In this document: positions 47,265 to 58,494 of the stretch, piece after piece
Position numbering within the stretch: position 1 is the first letter of the stretch
How the letters are laid out: each line of letters starts with the position of its first letter
Assembly (NCBI RefSeq): GCF_023278185.1
Contig: NZ_CP066356.1
Coordinates: forward strand, 4,518,001 to 4,582,000
Direction of reading: 5' to 3'
Length of the DNA: 64,000 bases
From: Bradyrhizobium elkanii USDA 76
GTDB taxonomy: Bacteria; Pseudomonadota; Alphaproteobacteria; Rhizobiales; Xanthobacteraceae
Program-made: the position numbers and the translations under genes
The notes under the pieces: generated by a model
The model's input: only the letters and a program-made list of their open reading frames with translations
The model's database searches: none
What the model was told of the DNA's origin: nothing

Positions 47265-47882
47265 ATGGACGACGGCAAGCTCGACGCCCTTGGGCAGACG
47301 ATCGTGAGCGCGCTTCCGGGCGCGGCCACGGCGCACTCGGTCGCGTTCAATCAACTCACTATCGACGTCGAGATTGGCAGAATCGTGGACGTCGCCAGGT
47401 TTCTGCGTGACGATCCCGGCTGCCGCTTCGTCAACGTCACCGACGTGACCGCGGTCGACTATCCGAGCCGCGAGAAGCGTTTCGACGTCGTCTACCATCT
47501 GCTGTCGCCGACGCTGAACACGCGCATCCGTTTGCGCGGGCAAGCCGACGAGACCACGCAGGTGCCGTCGATCATCGGCGTCTTCCCCGGCGCCGACTGG
47601 TTCGAGCGCGAGACCTACGACCTCTACGGCGTGATCTTCACCGGTCATCCGGACATGCGCCGCCTGCTGACGGACTACGGCTTCGACGGCCATCCGCTGC
47701 GCAAGGATTTCCCGCTCACCGGCTTCGTCGAGGTTCGCTACGACGACCAGGAGAAGCGGGTGCTGTATGAGCCGGTCCGGCTCAACCAGGAATTCCGCAA
47801 GTTCGATTTCCTTTCGCCCTGGGAAGGCGCGGACTATCCGCTGCCCGGCGATGAAAAGGCCAAGGCGGAGCCGAAGCCATGA
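47265..47882 (+). CDS. nuoC: NADH-quinone oxidoreductase subunit C
   Basis: 205 residues from ATG 47265. The 30-kDa subunit signature [40 protein letters not shown] is present. It supports the Q-module with NuoD. Here C and D are separate genes, overlapping by four bases (ATGA), unlike the fused nuoCD of E. coli. Confidence 0.96.
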   Translation: MDDGKLDALGQTIVSALPGAATAHSVAFNQLTIDVEIGRIVDVARFLRDDPGCRFVNVTDVTAVDYPSREKRFDVVYHLLSPTLNTRIRLRGQADETTQVPSIIGVFPGADWFERETYDLYGVIFTGHPDMRRLLTDYGFDGHPLRKDFPLTGFVEVRYDDQEKRVLYEPVRLNQEFRKFDFLSPWEGADYPLPGDEKAKAEPKP

Positions 47883-49075
47883 ATGAACAGCCGCAAAACC
47901 TTCGTAACTTCACCATCAACTTTGGGCCGCAGCATCCGGCGGCGCACGGCGTGCTGCGCCTCGTGCTGGAGCTCGACGGCGAAGTCGTCGAGCGCGTCGA
48001 TCCGCATATCGGGCTGCTTCACCGCGGCACCGAGAAGCTGATCGAGCACAAGACCTATCTGCAGGCGATTCCCTATTTCGACCGGCTCGACTACGTCGCG
48101 CCGATGAACCAGGAGCATGCGTTCTGCCTCGCGGCGGAAAAGCTGCTCGGCATCACGGTGCCGCGCCGCGGCCAGCTGATCCGCGTGCTGTATTGCGAGA
48201 TCGGCCGCATCCTGTCGCATCTGCTCAACGTCACCACGCAGGCGATGGACGTCGGCGCGCTGACCCCGCCGCTGTGGGGCTTCGAAGAGCGCGAGAAGCT
48301 GATGGTGTTCTACGAGCGCGCCTCGGGCTCGCGCATGCACGCGGCGTTCTTCCGTGTCGGCGGCGTGCATCAGGACCTGCCGCCGAAGCTGATCGACGAC
48401 ATCGAGGCGTGGTGCGATCCGTTCCTCAAGGTGGTCGACGACCTCGATCGGCTGCTCACCGGCAACCGCATCTTCAAGCAGCGCAACGTCGATATCGGTG
48501 TGGTGCCGCTGAAGGAAGCCTGGGAGTGGGGCTTCTCCGGCGTGATGGTGCGCGGCTCGGGCGCAGCCTGGGACCTGCGCAAGTCGCAGCCCTACGAGTG
48601 CTACGCCGAGATGGATTTCGACATTCCGATCGGCAAGAACGGCGACTGCTACGACCGCTATCTGATCCGCATGGAAGAGATGCGCCAGTCGGTGCGCATC
48701 ATGAAGCAGTGCATCCAGAAGCTCAAAGCACCCGACGGGCAGGGTCCGGTGGTGGTCGAGGACAACAAGATCGCGCCGCCGCGCCGTGGTGAGATGAAGC
48801 GCTCGATGGAAGCGCTGATCCATCACTTCAAGCTCTACACCGAAGGCGTGCACGTGCCGGCCGGCGAAGTCTATGCCGCGGTCGAGGCGCCGAAGGGCGA
48901 GTTCGGCGTCTACCTCGTCGCCGACGGCACCAACAAGCCCTACAAGTGCAAGATCCGCGCGCCGGGCTTCGCCCATCTGCAGGCGATGGATCACATCTGC
49001 AGGGGCCATCTGCTGGCCGACGTTTCCGCCATCCTGGGCTCGCTGGACATCGTGTTCGGCGAGGTCGACCGGTGA
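47879..49075 (+). CDS. nuoD: NADH-quinone oxidoreductase subunit D
   Basis: 398 residues. The 49-kDa subunit start [20 protein letters not shown] includes the quinone-site His, followed by [26 protein letters not shown] and the C-terminal [11 protein letters not shown]. It forms the quinone cavity with NuoB. Start overlaps nuoC by four bases. Confidence 0.97.
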   Translation: MNEQPQNLRNFTINFGPQHPAAHGVLRLVLELDGEVVERVDPHIGLLHRGTEKLIEHKTYLQAIPYFDRLDYVAPMNQEHAFCLAAEKLLGITVPRRGQLIRVLYCEIGRILSHLLNVTTQAMDVGALTPPLWGFEEREKLMVFYERASGSRMHAAFFRVGGVHQDLPPKLIDDIEAWCDPFLKVVDDLDRLLTGNRIFKQRNVDIGVVPLKEAWEWGFSGVMVRGSGAAWDLRKSQPYECYAEMDFDIPIGKNGDCYDRYLIRMEEMRQSVRIMKQCIQKLKAPDGQGPVVVEDNKIAPPRRGEMKRSMEALIHHFKLYTEGVHVPAGEVYAAVEAPKGEFGVYLVADGTNKPYKCKIRAPGFAHLQAMDHICRGHLLADVSAILGSLDIVFGEVDR

Positions 49076-49116
49076 CGATGTCCGCATCCGCACCGCGCGC
49101 AATGAGAGTTTGATCG

Positions 49117-49728
49117 ATGTCCGTCCGCCGCCTTGCCCCGAAGGAATTGCAGCCCGCGAGCTTCACGTTCACGGACGAGAATCTCGCCTGGGCCAAGAAG
49201 CAGATCGAGAAGTATCCGCCGGGACGGCAGGCTTCGGCCGCGATCGCGATCCTGTGGCGCGTGCAGGAGCAGCATGACGGCTGGGTCTCGGAAGCGGCGA
49301 TCCGCGCCGTCGCGGACCTGCTCGAGATGCCGCATATCCGCATGCTGGAGATCGCGACCTTCTACACCATGTTCCAGCTCTCGCCGGTCGGCAAGAAGGC
49401 GCATGTGCAGGTGTGCGGCACCACGCCGTGCCGGTTGCGCGGCGCCGCCGACCTGATCGAGGTCTGCCAGCACCGCATCCATCACGATCCCTTCCAGCTG
49501 TCGAAGGACGGCAACTTCTCCTGGGAAGAAGTCGAGTGCCTGGGGGCCTGCGTGAACGCGCCGATGGTGCTGATCTGGAAGGACACCTATGAGGATCTGA
49601 CCAAGGAAAGCTTCGGCAAGGTGCTCGACGGCTTTGCCGCCGGCAATCCGCCGAAGCCGGGCCCGCAGATCGACCGTCAGTTCTCGGCGCCCGCGGGCGG
49701 GCCGACGACGCTGAAGGAAACCACCTGA
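49117..49728 (+). CDS. nuoE: NADH-quinone oxidoreductase subunit E
   Basis: 203 residues. The thioredoxin-like [2Fe-2S] domain has [10 protein letters not shown] and the pair in [12 protein letters not shown] (cluster N1a). It is part of the NADH-dehydrogenase arm with NuoF and NuoG. The C-terminal 35 residues are a variable Pro-rich tail. A small membrane-protein frame starts inside its stop (TGATG), but the likelier start is 60 bases later. Confidence 0.96.
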   Translation: MSVRRLAPKELQPASFTFTDENLAWAKKQIEKYPPGRQASAAIAILWRVQEQHDGWVSEAAIRAVADLLEMPHIRMLEIATFYTMFQLSPVGKKAHVQVCGTTPCRLRGAADLIEVCQHRIHHDPFQLSKDGNFSWEEVECLGACVNAPMVLIWKDTYEDLTKESFGKVLDGFAAGNPPKPGPQIDRQFSAPAGGPTTLKETT

Positions 49729-49787
49729 TGCGGGGCTTTCAGGTGCTGGCAAACGGGCAGGAAAACAAGGCAGGAAGGGGCGCTGCG

Positions 49788-49952
49788 ATGAAGGCCTGGC
49801 GCACGATCGCCCTGCATACCGCTGTCGCGGCCGGCTTCATGTTCCTGCTGCAACGCTACGGCCTGAGCGCCACGCTGGAATCCAGCCTGTTGTGGGCCAT
49901 CGTGTTCGGCGGCTGCGCCGCCGGGCTCGCTTATTCGCAAGCCAATCGGTGA
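49788..49952 (+). CDS. Small membrane protein inserted between nuoE and nuoF
   Basis: 54 residues from ATG 49788 (AAGGGG seven bases upstream); a start overlapping nuoE at 49728 would add 20 mostly polar residues. Two hydrophobic segments ([20 protein letters not shown] and [18 protein letters not shown]). It is not a known complex I subunit. Its place in the operon suggests expression with complex I; function unknown. Confidence 0.75.
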   Translation: MKAWRTIALHTAVAAGFMFLLQRYGLSATLESSLLWAIVFGGCAAGLAYSQANR

Positions 49953-49971
49953 TGTTCGGAAAGTTTTGAGC

Positions 49972-51297
49972 ATGCTCGACGACAAGGACCGCATCTTCAA
50001 GAACCTCTACGGCCTGCATGATTGGGGCCTCGAGGGCGCGCGCCGCAGAGGCGCCTGGGATGGCACCAAGGGGATCATCGACAAGGGGCGCGACTGGATC
50101 ATCAACGAGATGAAGGCGTCCGGCCTGCGCGGCCGCGGCGGCGCCGGCTTCCCGACCGGCATGAAGTGGTCCTTCATGCCGAAGGAATCCAAGGACGGCC
50201 GTCCGAGCTACCTCGTCGTCAACGCCGACGAGTCGGAGCCCGGCACCTGCAAGGACCGCGAGATCATGCGGCACGATCCGCATCTCTTGGTCGAAGGCTG
50301 CCTGCTCGCGAGCTTCGCGATGGGCGCGCATGCCTGCTACATCTATATCCGCGGCGAGTTCATCCGCGAGCGCGAGCGGCTGCAGGCGGCGATCGACCAG
50401 GCCTATGAGGCCAAGCTGGTCGGCAAGGACAACGTCAACGGCTGGCCGTTCGACATCTATGTTGCGCACGGCGCCGGCGCCTATATCTGCGGCGAGGAGA
50501 CCGCGCTGCTCGAGAGCCTCGAGGGCAAGAAGGGCCAGCCGCGGCTGAAGCCGCCGTTCCCGGCCAATGTCGGCCTCTATGGCTGCCCGACCACCGTCAA
50601 CAACGTCGAGTCGATCGCGGTCGCGCCGGACATCCTGCGCCGCGGCGCCGCTTGGTTCGCCGGCATCGGCCGGCCGAACAATGTCGGCACCAAGCTGTTC
50701 TGTATCTCCGGCCACGTCGAGCGGCCCTGCAACGTCGAAGAGGCGATGGGGATTCCGTTCCGCGAGCTGATCGAGAAGCATTGCGGCGGCATCCGCGGCG
50801 GCTGGGGCAATCTGAAGGCAGTGATCCCCGGCGGCTCGTCGGTGCGCATGGTGCCGGCCGAGCAGATCATCGACACGCCGATGGATTTCGACTCTTTGAG
50901 CAAGCTGCGCTCGGGCCTCGGCACCGCGGCGGTGATCGTGATGGACAAGTCGACCGACCTGATCCGAGCGATTGCGCGCATCTCCTATTTCTACAAGCAT
51001 GAGAGCTGCGGCCAGTGCACGCCGTGTCGCGAGGGCACCGGCTGGATGTGGCGCGTCTTGACCCGCATGGCCGAGGGCCGCGCCCACAAGCGCGAGATCG
51101 ACATGCTGCTCGAGGTTACCAAGCAGGTCGAGGGTCACACCATCTGCGCGCTCGGCGACGCCGCGGCATGGCCGATCCAGGGCCTGATCGCGCATTTCCG
51201 TCACGAGATCGAAGAGCGCATCGACCAGTATTCGCACAAGGCCGATCTCGACGATCAGGGCGTGCGCGATCCCATGCACATGGTAGCTGCGGAGTAA
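49972..51297 (+). CDS. nuoF: NADH-quinone oxidoreductase subunit F
   Basis: 441 residues from ATG 49972. FMN/NADH site: [18 protein letters not shown] and [21 protein letters not shown]. The [4Fe-4S] N3 ligands are in [12 protein letters not shown] and [13 protein letters not shown]. It takes the hydride from NADH. The stop overlaps the next ATG (TAATG). Confidence 0.97.
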   Translation: MLDDKDRIFKNLYGLHDWGLEGARRRGAWDGTKGIIDKGRDWIINEMKASGLRGRGGAGFPTGMKWSFMPKESKDGRPSYLVVNADESEPGTCKDREIMRHDPHLLVEGCLLASFAMGAHACYIYIRGEFIRERERLQAAIDQAYEAKLVGKDNVNGWPFDIYVAHGAGAYICGEETALLESLEGKKGQPRLKPPFPANVGLYGCPTTVNNVESIAVAPDILRRGAAWFAGIGRPNNVGTKLFCISGHVERPCNVEEAMGIPFRELIEKHCGGIRGGWGNLKAVIPGGSSVRMVPAEQIIDTPMDFDSLSKLRSGLGTAAVIVMDKSTDLIRAIARISYFYKHESCGQCTPCREGTGWMWRVLTRMAEGRAHKREIDMLLEVTKQVEGHTICALGDAAAWPIQGLIAHFRHEIEERIDQYSHKADLDDQGVRDPMHMVAAE

Positions 51298-51794
51298 TGC
51301 TGGCGATGACGCAACAGGCCGCATGGTGGCAGAAATACGGGACGCTTGCGCAGATGGCGCAGGCGACCGTAGCGCTGCTCGGCTTTGTTGCAATCCTGCT
51401 GCAGATCAACGAAATCCGCACCTCGAACCGCGCCTCCAGCGCGCGTTCGGCGTTTCTCGGCTACACCGATCTCGCATTCCAGAATCCGAAGTTCGCTCAG
51501 CCCGACTACGAGGCCATCAAGGCCGCCGGTCGCGAAGAGCGGTCCCAATATGAGAGTTTTGTCTCGTACTTCCTCTATGCCTGCGAGGAGACCTTTGCCG
51601 CATTCGCGGAAAAGCGCGAATGGCAGGTATCGTGTGACTACGACCTGAAACCGCATCTGCCGTTCCTCTGCGAGAAGAACCAGGCGCAGCCTGCGTATCT
51701 CGCGACCTACGGCGCCGACACCCAGCAATGGGTGAAGACCTCATTGAAAACCGCGAGCGTCGCACCGCCGGACTGCAAGCTCGGAAAGACTTGA
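51297..51794 (+). CDS. Membrane-anchored protein inserted between nuoF and nuoG
   Basis: 165 residues. One N-terminal membrane segment (ATVALLGFVAILLQINEIRT, about 21-40), then a soluble region with DLAFQNPKFAQPDYEAIKAAG, FVSYFLYACEETFAAFAEKREW and three further Cys. The ATG overlaps the nuoF stop, so it is translationally coupled. It resembles small anchored proteins with no assigned function. Presence inside nuo suggests a role in complex I assembly or simply insertion; this is inference. Confidence 0.75.
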   Translation: MLAMTQQAAWWQKYGTLAQMAQATVALLGFVAILLQINEIRTSNRASSARSAFLGYTDLAFQNPKFAQPDYEAIKAAGREERSQYESFVSYFLYACEETFAAFAEKREWQVSCDYDLKPHLPFLCEKNQAQPAYLATYGADTQQWVKTSLKTASVAPPDCKLGKT

Positions 51795-51801
51795 GACAGA
51801 C

Positions 51802-53877
51802 ATGAGCAAGATCATCGTCGATGGCAAAGAGATCGATGTGCCGCCGGAGTACACGCTGCTGCAGGCGTGCGAGGCGGCCGGCGCCGAGATTCCGCGCTTC
51901 TGCTATCACGAGCGGCTGTCGATCGCCGGCAATTGCCGGATGTGCCTGGTCGAGGTGAAGGGCGGCCCGAAGCCGGTCGCGAGCTGCGCCTGGGCCGTGC
52001 GCGACTGCCGTCCGGGCCCGAAGGGCGAGCCGCCGGAGATCTCGACCCGTTCACCGATGGTGAAGAAGGCGCGCGAAGGCGTGATGGAGTTCCTGCTGAT
52101 CAACCATCCGCTGGACTGCCCGATCTGCGACCAGGGCGGCGAGTGCGATCTGCAGGACCAGGCGATGGGCTACGGCGTCGACACCAGCCGTTTCGCCGAG
52201 AACAAGCGCGCGGTCGAGGACAAGTATCTCGGCGCGCTGGTCAAGACCTCGATGAACCGCTGCATCCAGTGCACGCGCTGCGTCCGCTTCTCCGCCGAAG
52301 TCTGCGGCGCGCCGGAAATGGGCGCGACCGGCCGCGGCGAAGACATGGAGATCACGACCTATCTGGAGCAGGCGCTGAGCTCGGAGCTGCAGGGCAATCT
52401 CGTCGACATCTGCCCGGTCGGCGCGCTGACCTCGAAGCCGTACGCCTTCGCCGCGCGTCCGTGGGAGCTCGGCAAGACCCAGTCGGTCGACGTCATGGAC
52501 GGCGTGGGATCTGCGATCCGCGTCGACACCCGCGGCCGCGAGGTGATGCGCATCCTGCCGCGCATCAACGAGGCGGTGAATGAGGAGTGGATCTCCGACA
52601 AGACCCGGCACGTCGTCGACGGCCTGCGCACGCAGCGCCTCGACCGGCCCTATGTGCGCGAGAACGGCCAGCTCAGGCCGGCGACATGGCAGGAAGCCTT
52701 TGCTGCCATCGCCGCCAAGGCCGGCCGCAGCGACGGCAAGCGGATCGGCGCGATCGCCGGCGATCTGGCCGCGGTCGACGAAATGTACGCGCTGAAGGAG
52801 CTGCTCGCGAAGTTCGGCTCGGTCAATCTGGCGGTGCAGGGCGGCGACGCGTTCGACGCCAAGGCGGGCCGCGGCTCCTACATCTTCAACCCGACCATCG
52901 CCGGCATCGACCAGGCCGACGCGATCCTGATCGTCGGCTCGCATCCGCGCAAGGAAGCCGCCGTGCTGAACGCGCGGATCCGCAAGCGCTGGCGCACCGG
53001 CGGGCTCAAGGTCGGCATGATCGGCGCCAAGGCCGATTTCACCTATGACCACGACTATCTCGGCGCGGGCACCGATACGCTGGCCGATCTCGTGGCGGGC
53101 AAGCACTCCTTTGCCGACGTCTTGAAGAAGGCCCAGCACCCGATCATCCTGGTCGGCGCCGGCGCCTATACCAGGCATGACGGCGCGGCGGTGCTGGCGC
53201 AGGCCGCCAAGCTCGCGGTCGACGTCGGTGCGCTGAAGGACGGCTGGAACGGCTTTGCCGTGCTGCAGGATACCGCCTCGCGCGCCGGTGCACTCGATAT
53301 CGGCTTCTCGCCGGCGGCGGGCGGGCTGACCTCGGCGCAGATGACGACCTTCGGCACGCTCGACGTGCTGTTCCTGCTCGGCGCCGACGAGATCAAGGCG
53401 CCGGACGGCACCTTCGTGGTCTATATCGGCACCCATGGTGACCAGGGCGCGCATCGTGCCGACGTCATCCTGCCGGGCGCGGCCTATACCGAGAAGTCCG
53501 GTATCTACGTCAACACCGAAGGCCGGGCGCAGATCGCCAACCGCGCCGCGTTCCCGCCGGGCGAGGCCCGCGAGGACTGGGCGATCATCCGCGCGCTGTC
53601 CGACGTGCTCGGCAAGAAGCTGCCGTTCGACTCGCTGCAGGCGCTGCGTCAGGCTATGTTCAAGGCCTACCCGCATCTGATGCGGCTCGACCAGATCGAG
53701 GCCGGCAAGCCCGACGACGTCAAGGCGCTGGCAGGCAAGGGCGGGAGCGTCGACAAGGCGGCATTCAAGCCGACCGTCGAGGATTTCTATCTGACCAACC
53801 CGATCGCGCGGGCCTCTGCCGTGATGGCGGAATGCTCGCGGCTGGCGTCGGGCCGAATGCTGACGGCAGCGGAGTGA
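51802..53877 (+). CDS. nuoG: NADH-quinone oxidoreductase subunit G
   Basis: 691 residues. N-terminal [2Fe-2S] ligands in [19 protein letters not shown], the His/Cys cluster in [19 protein letters not shown] and the [4Fe-4S] set [15 protein letters not shown] with [10 protein letters not shown]. The rest is a molybdopterin-oxidoreductase-type domain without cofactor. It links NuoF to the rest of the peripheral arm. Confidence 0.97.
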   Translation: MSKIIVDGKEIDVPPEYTLLQACEAAGAEIPRFCYHERLSIAGNCRMCLVEVKGGPKPVASCAWAVRDCRPGPKGEPPEISTRSPMVKKAREGVMEFLLINHPLDCPICDQGGECDLQDQAMGYGVDTSRFAENKRAVEDKYLGALVKTSMNRCIQCTRCVRFSAEVCGAPEMGATGRGEDMEITTYLEQALSSELQGNLVDICPVGALTSKPYAFAARPWELGKTQSVDVMDGVGSAIRVDTRGREVMRILPRINEAVNEEWISDKTRHVVDGLRTQRLDRPYVRENGQLRPATWQEAFAAIAAKAGRSDGKRIGAIAGDLAAVDEMYALKELLAKFGSVNLAVQGGDAFDAKAGRGSYIFNPTIAGIDQADAILIVGSHPRKEAAVLNARIRKRWRTGGLKVGMIGAKADFTYDHDYLGAGTDTLADLVAGKHSFADVLKKAQHPIILVGAGAYTRHDGAAVLAQAAKLAVDVGALKDGWNGFAVLQDTASRAGALDIGFSPAAGGLTSAQMTTFGTLDVLFLLGADEIKAPDGTFVVYIGTHGDQGAHRADVILPGAAYTEKSGIYVNTEGRAQIANRAAFPPGEAREDWAIIRALSDVLGKKLPFDSLQALRQAMFKAYPHLMRLDQIEAGKPDDVKALAGKGGSVDKAAFKPTVEDFYLTNPIARASAVMAECSRLASGRMLTAAE

Positions 53878-53887
53878 GCGTGACCTG

Positions 53888-54958
53888 ATGGCTGAATTCT
53901 TCGCAAGCTCGTTCTGGACCGGCTTCCTCTGGCCGCTGATCATCATGGTCGCGGAGAGCCTGTTGCTGCTGGTCGTGCTCCTGATCGCGATCGCCTACAT
54001 CCTGCTCGCCGACCGCAAGATCTGGGCGGCGGTGCAGATCCGCCGCGGCCCCAACGTGGTCGGACCGTTCGGATTGCTGCAATCCTTCGCCGACCTCCTG
54101 AAATTCGTGCTGAAGGAGCCGGTGATTCCGTCCGGCTCCAACAAGGGCGTGTTCCTGCTCGCGCCGCTGGTGTCGTGCATCCTGGCGCTGGCCGCCTGGG
54201 CCGTGATCCCGTTTGATCTCGGCTGGGTGATCTCCGACATCAATGTCGGCGTTCTCTACATCTTCGCGATCTCGTCGCTGTCGATCTACGGCATCATCAT
54301 GGCCGGCTGGTCGTCGAACTCGAAATATCCGTTCCTGGCCGCGCTGCGCTCGGCGGCGCAGATGGTGTCCTACGAGGTCTCGATCGGCTTCGTCATCATC
54401 ACCGTGCTGCTCTGCGTCGGCTCGCTGAACCTGTCGGCGGTGGTCGAGGCGCAGAACACCCGCGGGCTTGCGCACCTGATCGGCCTGCCGCAGCTCACCA
54501 TCCTGAACTGGTATGTGTGGCCGCTGTTCCCGATGTTCGTGGTGTTCTACGTCTCGGCGCTGGCGGAAACCAACCGTCCGCCGTTCGACCTCGTCGAAGC
54601 CGAATCCGAACTGGTCGCCGGCTTCATGACCGAATACGGCTCGACCCCGTATCTTTTGTTCATGCTCGGCGAGTATGTCGCGATCACCACGATGTGCGCG
54701 CTGGCGTCGATCCTGTTCCTGGGCGGCTGGCTGCCGCCGGTCAACCTGCCGCCGTTCACCTGGATTCCGGGCATCGTCTGGTTCGCCCTGAAGGTGTTCT
54801 TCATGTTCTTCATGTTCGCGATGGCGAAGGCGATCGTGCCGCGCTACCGCTACGATCAACTGATGCGGCTCGGCTGGAAGGTGTTCCTGCCGCTGTCGCT
54901 GGCGATGGTGGTGATCGTGGCCGGCGTGCTGCAGTTCGCCGGCATCGCGCCGAAGTGA
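53888..54958 (+). CDS. nuoH: NADH-quinone oxidoreductase subunit H
   Basis: 356 residues, eight or nine helices. [29 protein letters not shown] is the conserved quinone-channel loop, with [25 protein letters not shown]. NuoH links the quinone site to the membrane arm. Confidence 0.97.
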   Translation: MAEFFASSFWTGFLWPLIIMVAESLLLLVVLLIAIAYILLADRKIWAAVQIRRGPNVVGPFGLLQSFADLLKFVLKEPVIPSGSNKGVFLLAPLVSCILALAAWAVIPFDLGWVISDINVGVLYIFAISSLSIYGIIMAGWSSNSKYPFLAALRSAAQMVSYEVSIGFVIITVLLCVGSLNLSAVVEAQNTRGLAHLIGLPQLTILNWYVWPLFPMFVVFYVSALAETNRPPFDLVEAESELVAGFMTEYGSTPYLLFMLGEYVAITTMCALASILFLGGWLPPVNLPPFTWIPGIVWFALKVFFMFFMFAMAKAIVPRYRYDQLMRLGWKVFLPLSLAMVVIVAGVLQFAGIAPK

Positions 54959-54965
54959 GGCCGTC

Positions 54966-55460
54966 ATGAGTGTCAATGTCAACGCAACAGCCCGCTCGCT
55001 TCTGCTGTCGGAATTCGTCTCGGCGTTCTTCCTCGCGATGCGCTATTTCTTCCAGCCGAAGCCGACGCTGAACTATCCCTTCGAGAAGGGCCCGATCTCG
55101 CCGCGCTTCCGCGGCGAGCACGCGCTGCGCCGCTATCCGAACGGCGAGGAGCGCTGCATCGCCTGCAAGCTGTGCGAGGCGATCTGCCCGGCGCAGGCGA
55201 TCACGATCGAGGCCGGCCCGCGCCGCAACGACGGCACCCGCCGCACGGTGCGTTACGACATCGACATGGTGAAGTGCATCTATTGCGGCCTGTGCCAGGA
55301 GGCATGCCCGGTGGACGCCATCGTCGAGGGACCGAATTTCGAATTCGCGACCGAGACCCGCGAGGAACTGTACTATGACAAGGCCAAGCTGCTCGCCAAT
55401 GGCGACCGCTGGGAGCGCGAGATCGCGAAGTCGATCGCGCTCGACGCGCCGTACCGGTGA
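54966..55460 (+). CDS. nuoI: NADH-quinone oxidoreductase subunit I
   Basis: 164 residues. Two [4Fe-4S] ferredoxin motifs, [16 protein letters not shown] and [16 protein letters not shown] (clusters N6a and N6b). The N-terminal amphipathic helix ([18 protein letters not shown]) docks on NuoH. Confidence 0.97.
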   Translation: MSVNVNATARSLLLSEFVSAFFLAMRYFFQPKPTLNYPFEKGPISPRFRGEHALRRYPNGEERCIACKLCEAICPAQAITIEAGPRRNDGTRRTVRYDIDMVKCIYCGLCQEACPVDAIVEGPNFEFATETREELYYDKAKLLANGDRWEREIAKSIALDAPYR

Positions 55461-55469
55461 GGTGAGGGC

Positions 55470-56108
55470 ATGATCCTTCCGGCGCTGTTCTTCTACCTGT
55501 TTGCTGCGGTCTGCGTGGCCTCGGCGGTCATGGTGATTGTCTCGCGCAATCCCGTGCACTCCGTGCTGTTCCTGATCCTGGCCTTCGTCAACGCGGCCGG
55601 CCTGTTCATCCTGATGGGCGCCGAGTTCCTCGGGATGATGCTGATCGTGGTCTATGTCGGTGCGGTCGCGGTGCTGTTCCTGTTCGTGATCATGATGCTC
55701 GACGTCGACTTCGTCGAGCTGCGCGAGGGCTTCATCCAGTATCTGCCGATCGGCATCGTGATCGGCGGCATCTTCATGTTCGAGCTGCTGCTCGTCGTCG
55801 GCGCCTGGGTAATCAACCCGGCCGTGACCAAGACGATCACCGCGGCGATCCCGACCAATGTCAGCAACACGGAGGCGCTCGGCCTCGTGCTCTATACGAA
55901 GTACATCCATTACTTCCAGCTCGCCGGCATGGTGCTGCTGGTCGCGATGATCGGCGCCATCGTGCTGACGCTGCGCCACAAGGCCAAGGTCAAGCGGCAG
56001 AACATCAACGTGCAGAACGCGCGCACGCCCGAGATGGCGATGGCGATGCGCAAGGTGGCGTCGGGGCAGGGCCTGCAGGATGCCGACGCGGCGGAGTGGG
56101 TGAAATGA
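55470..56108 (+). CDS. nuoJ: NADH-quinone oxidoreductase subunit J
   Basis: 212 residues with five helices, including [21 protein letters not shown] and the conserved [25 protein letters not shown]. The C-terminal tail is longer than in E. coli. Stop overlaps nuoK by four bases. Confidence 0.96.
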   Translation: MILPALFFYLFAAVCVASAVMVIVSRNPVHSVLFLILAFVNAAGLFILMGAEFLGMMLIVVYVGAVAVLFLFVIMMLDVDFVELREGFIQYLPIGIVIGGIFMFELLLVVGAWVINPAVTKTITAAIPTNVSNTEALGLVLYTKYIHYFQLAGMVLLVAMIGAIVLTLRHKAKVKRQNINVQNARTPEMAMAMRKVASGQGLQDADAAEWVK

Positions 56109-56413
56109 CGATCGGGCTCGGACACTATCTCGCGGTCGCCGCGATCCTGTTCACGCTCGGGATCCTCGGCATCTTCCTCAACCGCAAGAACATCATCGTC
56201 ATCCTGATGTCGATCGAGCTGATCCTGCTGTCGGTCAACATCAACCTGGTGGCGTTCTCGACCTTCCTCGGCGACATCGTCGGCCAGGTGTTCGCGCTCT
56301 TGGTGCTGACGGTGGCCGCCGCCGAGGCCGCGATCGGTCTCGCCGTGCTGGTGGTGTATTTCCGCAACCGCGGTTCGATCGCGGTTGAAGACGTCAATCT
56401 GATGAAGGGCTAG
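56105..56413 (+). CDS. nuoK: NADH-quinone oxidoreductase subunit K
   Basis: 102 residues, three helices, with Glu in [18 protein letters not shown] and Glu in [18 protein letters not shown], both part of the proton path. ATGA overlap with nuoJ. Confidence 0.97.
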   Translation: MTIGLGHYLAVAAILFTLGILGIFLNRKNIIVILMSIELILLSVNINLVAFSTFLGDIVGQVFALLVLTVAAAEAAIGLAVLVVYFRNRGSIAVEDVNLMKG

Positions 56414-56421
56414 GCGCAGTT

Positions 56422-58494
56422 ATGGTTCAGGCAATCGTATTCCTGCCTCTGCTGGGCGCCATCCTCGCAGGCATCATCTCGCTGGTCGGTGCCCATGCGC
56501 GCTGCCCGAGCGGCGATATCGTCGACCATCACGACGACGCGCATGGCGACGCCCGTGCCTCCGCCGCCCATGACGATCACGGTCATAACGACCATGGCCA
56601 TGACGATCACCATGTCTCCGAGCCGGCGGCCGCCGGCTCGCGCCTCGCCGAGCTGATCACCACCGGCCTGCTGTTCGTCTCGGCGGCGCTGTCCTGGTTC
56701 ACGCTGGTCGATGTCGGCTTCATGCACCATGACGCGCGCGTCGTGCTGCTGCCCTGGATCACCTCGGGCGACCTGCAGGTGGCCTGGACACTGCGGGTCG
56801 ACACCCTGACGGCGGTGATGCTGGTCGTGGTCAACACGGTGTCCGCGCTCGTCCACCTCTACTCCATCGGCTACATGGACGAGGATCCGAACCGGCCGCG
56901 CTTCTTCGGCTATCTCTCGCTGTTCACCTTCGCGATGCTGATGCTGGTGACGTCAGACAACCTCGTGCAGCTGTTCTTCGGCTGGGAGGGCGTCGGCCTC
57001 GCGAGCTACCTCCTGATCGGGTTCTGGTACCAGAAACCGTCGGCCAATGCCGCGGCGATCAAGGCCTTCGTGGTCAACCGCGTCGGCGACTTCGGTTTCG
57101 CGCTCGGCATCTTCGCGATCTTCGCGCTGGTCGGCTCGACCGATTTCGAGACCATCTTCCACGCCGCGCCCGGGCTGACCGGCAAGACCATCAACTTCTT
57201 CGGCTGGCAGGCCGAGGCGCTGACCCTGACCTGCCTGTTGCTGTTCATGGGCGCGATGGGCAAGTCGGCCCAGTTCCTGCTGCACACCTGGTTGCCGGAC
57301 GCGATGGAAGGTCCGACCCCGGTGTCGGCGCTGATCCATGCCGCGACCATGGTCACCGCCGGAGTCTTCATGGTGGCGCGGCTGTCGCCGCTGTTCGAGC
57401 TGTCACCGACCGCGCAGGCGGTGGTGATGTTCTTCGGCGCGACCACGGCGTTCTTCGCCGCCACGATTGGCCTCGTGCAGAACGACATCAAGCGCATCGT
57501 CGCGTATTCGACCTGTTCGCAGCTCGGCTACATGTTCGTGGCGATGGGAGCGGGGGCCTATTCGGTCGGCATGTTCCATCTGTTCACGCACGCCTTCTTC
57601 AAGGCGCTGCTGTTCTTAGGGTCCGGCTCGGTGATCTACGCGATGCATCACGAGCAGGACATCCGCAACATGGGCGGGCTGTGGCGCAAGATCCCGTACA
57701 CCTTCGCGGTGATGTGCATCGGCACCCTGGCGCTGACCGGCTTCCCGCTGTTCGCCGGCTACTTCTCCAAGGACGCGATCATCGAGGCGGCCTATGCGGC
57801 GCATAATCCGTTCGCCGCCTATGCATATCTGCTGACGATCGCGGCCGCCGGCCTGACCTCGTTCTACTCCTGGCGTCTGATCTTCAAGACGTTCTTCGGC
57901 GAGCCGCACGACCAGAAGCACTATGAGGCGGCGCATGAGAGCCCGGTGTGGATGCTGGTGCCGATCGGCGTGCTCGCCGCCGGTTCGATCCTGGCCGGCC
58001 TGCCGTTCAAGGAGCTGTTCGTCAACCCGCACGGCGTCGAGGAGTTCTTCCGCGAGTCCGTGAAGATGAACCCGCACATCCTCGAGAACATGGAGCACAT
58101 GCCGGGCTGGCTCGCGCCGCTGCCCACCGTGATGATGGCGCTCGGCCTGTTCATCTCGTATCTGTTCTACATCCGCAGGCCGTATCTGCCGGTCGAGCTC
58201 GCTCGCCAGCAGCCGATGCTGTACCAGTTCCTGCTCAACAAATGGTACTTCGACGAGCTGTACGACTGGATCTTCGTGCGTCCGGCAAAGTGGCTCGGCT
58301 ACACGCTGTGGAAGAAGGGCGACGGCTTCATCATCGACGGCTTCGGTCCCGATGGCGTCTCCGCCCGCGTGCTCGACGTCACCCGCAACGTCGTGAAATT
58401 GCAGACCGGCTACCTCTATCACTACGCATTCGCGATGCTGATCGGGGCTGCCGGATTGATCACCTGGTTCATGTTCGGCTTGGGAGGCCAGTAA
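56422..58494 (+). CDS. nuoL: NADH-quinone oxidoreductase subunit L, with His-rich loop
   Basis: 690 residues, longer than E. coli NuoL (613). The antiporter-like core has [41 protein letters not shown], the Lys-containing channel ([29 protein letters not shown]) and [19 protein letters not shown]. Between helices 1 and 2 (residues about 32-68) lies an insert with ten His and many Asp. It pumps protons at the distal end. Confidence 0.96.
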   Translation: MVQAIVFLPLLGAILAGIISLVGAHARCPSGDIVDHHDDAHGDARASAAHDDHGHNDHGHDDHHVSEPAAAGSRLAELITTGLLFVSAALSWFTLVDVGFMHHDARVVLLPWITSGDLQVAWTLRVDTLTAVMLVVVNTVSALVHLYSIGYMDEDPNRPRFFGYLSLFTFAMLMLVTSDNLVQLFFGWEGVGLASYLLIGFWYQKPSANAAAIKAFVVNRVGDFGFALGIFAIFALVGSTDFETIFHAAPGLTGKTINFFGWQAEALTLTCLLLFMGAMGKSAQFLLHTWLPDAMEGPTPVSALIHAATMVTAGVFMVARLSPLFELSPTAQAVVMFFGATTAFFAATIGLVQNDIKRIVAYSTCSQLGYMFVAMGAGAYSVGMFHLFTHAFFKALLFLGSGSVIYAMHHEQDIRNMGGLWRKIPYTFAVMCIGTLALTGFPLFAGYFSKDAIIEAAYAAHNPFAAYAYLLTIAAAGLTSFYSWRLIFKTFFGEPHDQKHYEAAHESPVWMLVPIGVLAAGSILAGLPFKELFVNPHGVEEFFRESVKMNPHILENMEHMPGWLAPLPTVMMALGLFISYLFYIRRPYLPVELARQQPMLYQFLLNKWYFDELYDWIFVRPAKWLGYTLWKKGDGFIIDGFGPDGVSARVLDVTRNVVKLQTGYLYHYAFAMLIGAAGLITWFMFGLGGQ

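Noticed and set aside
52051..53946. Minus-strand frame of 631 codons
   Set aside because: Antisense to nuoG.
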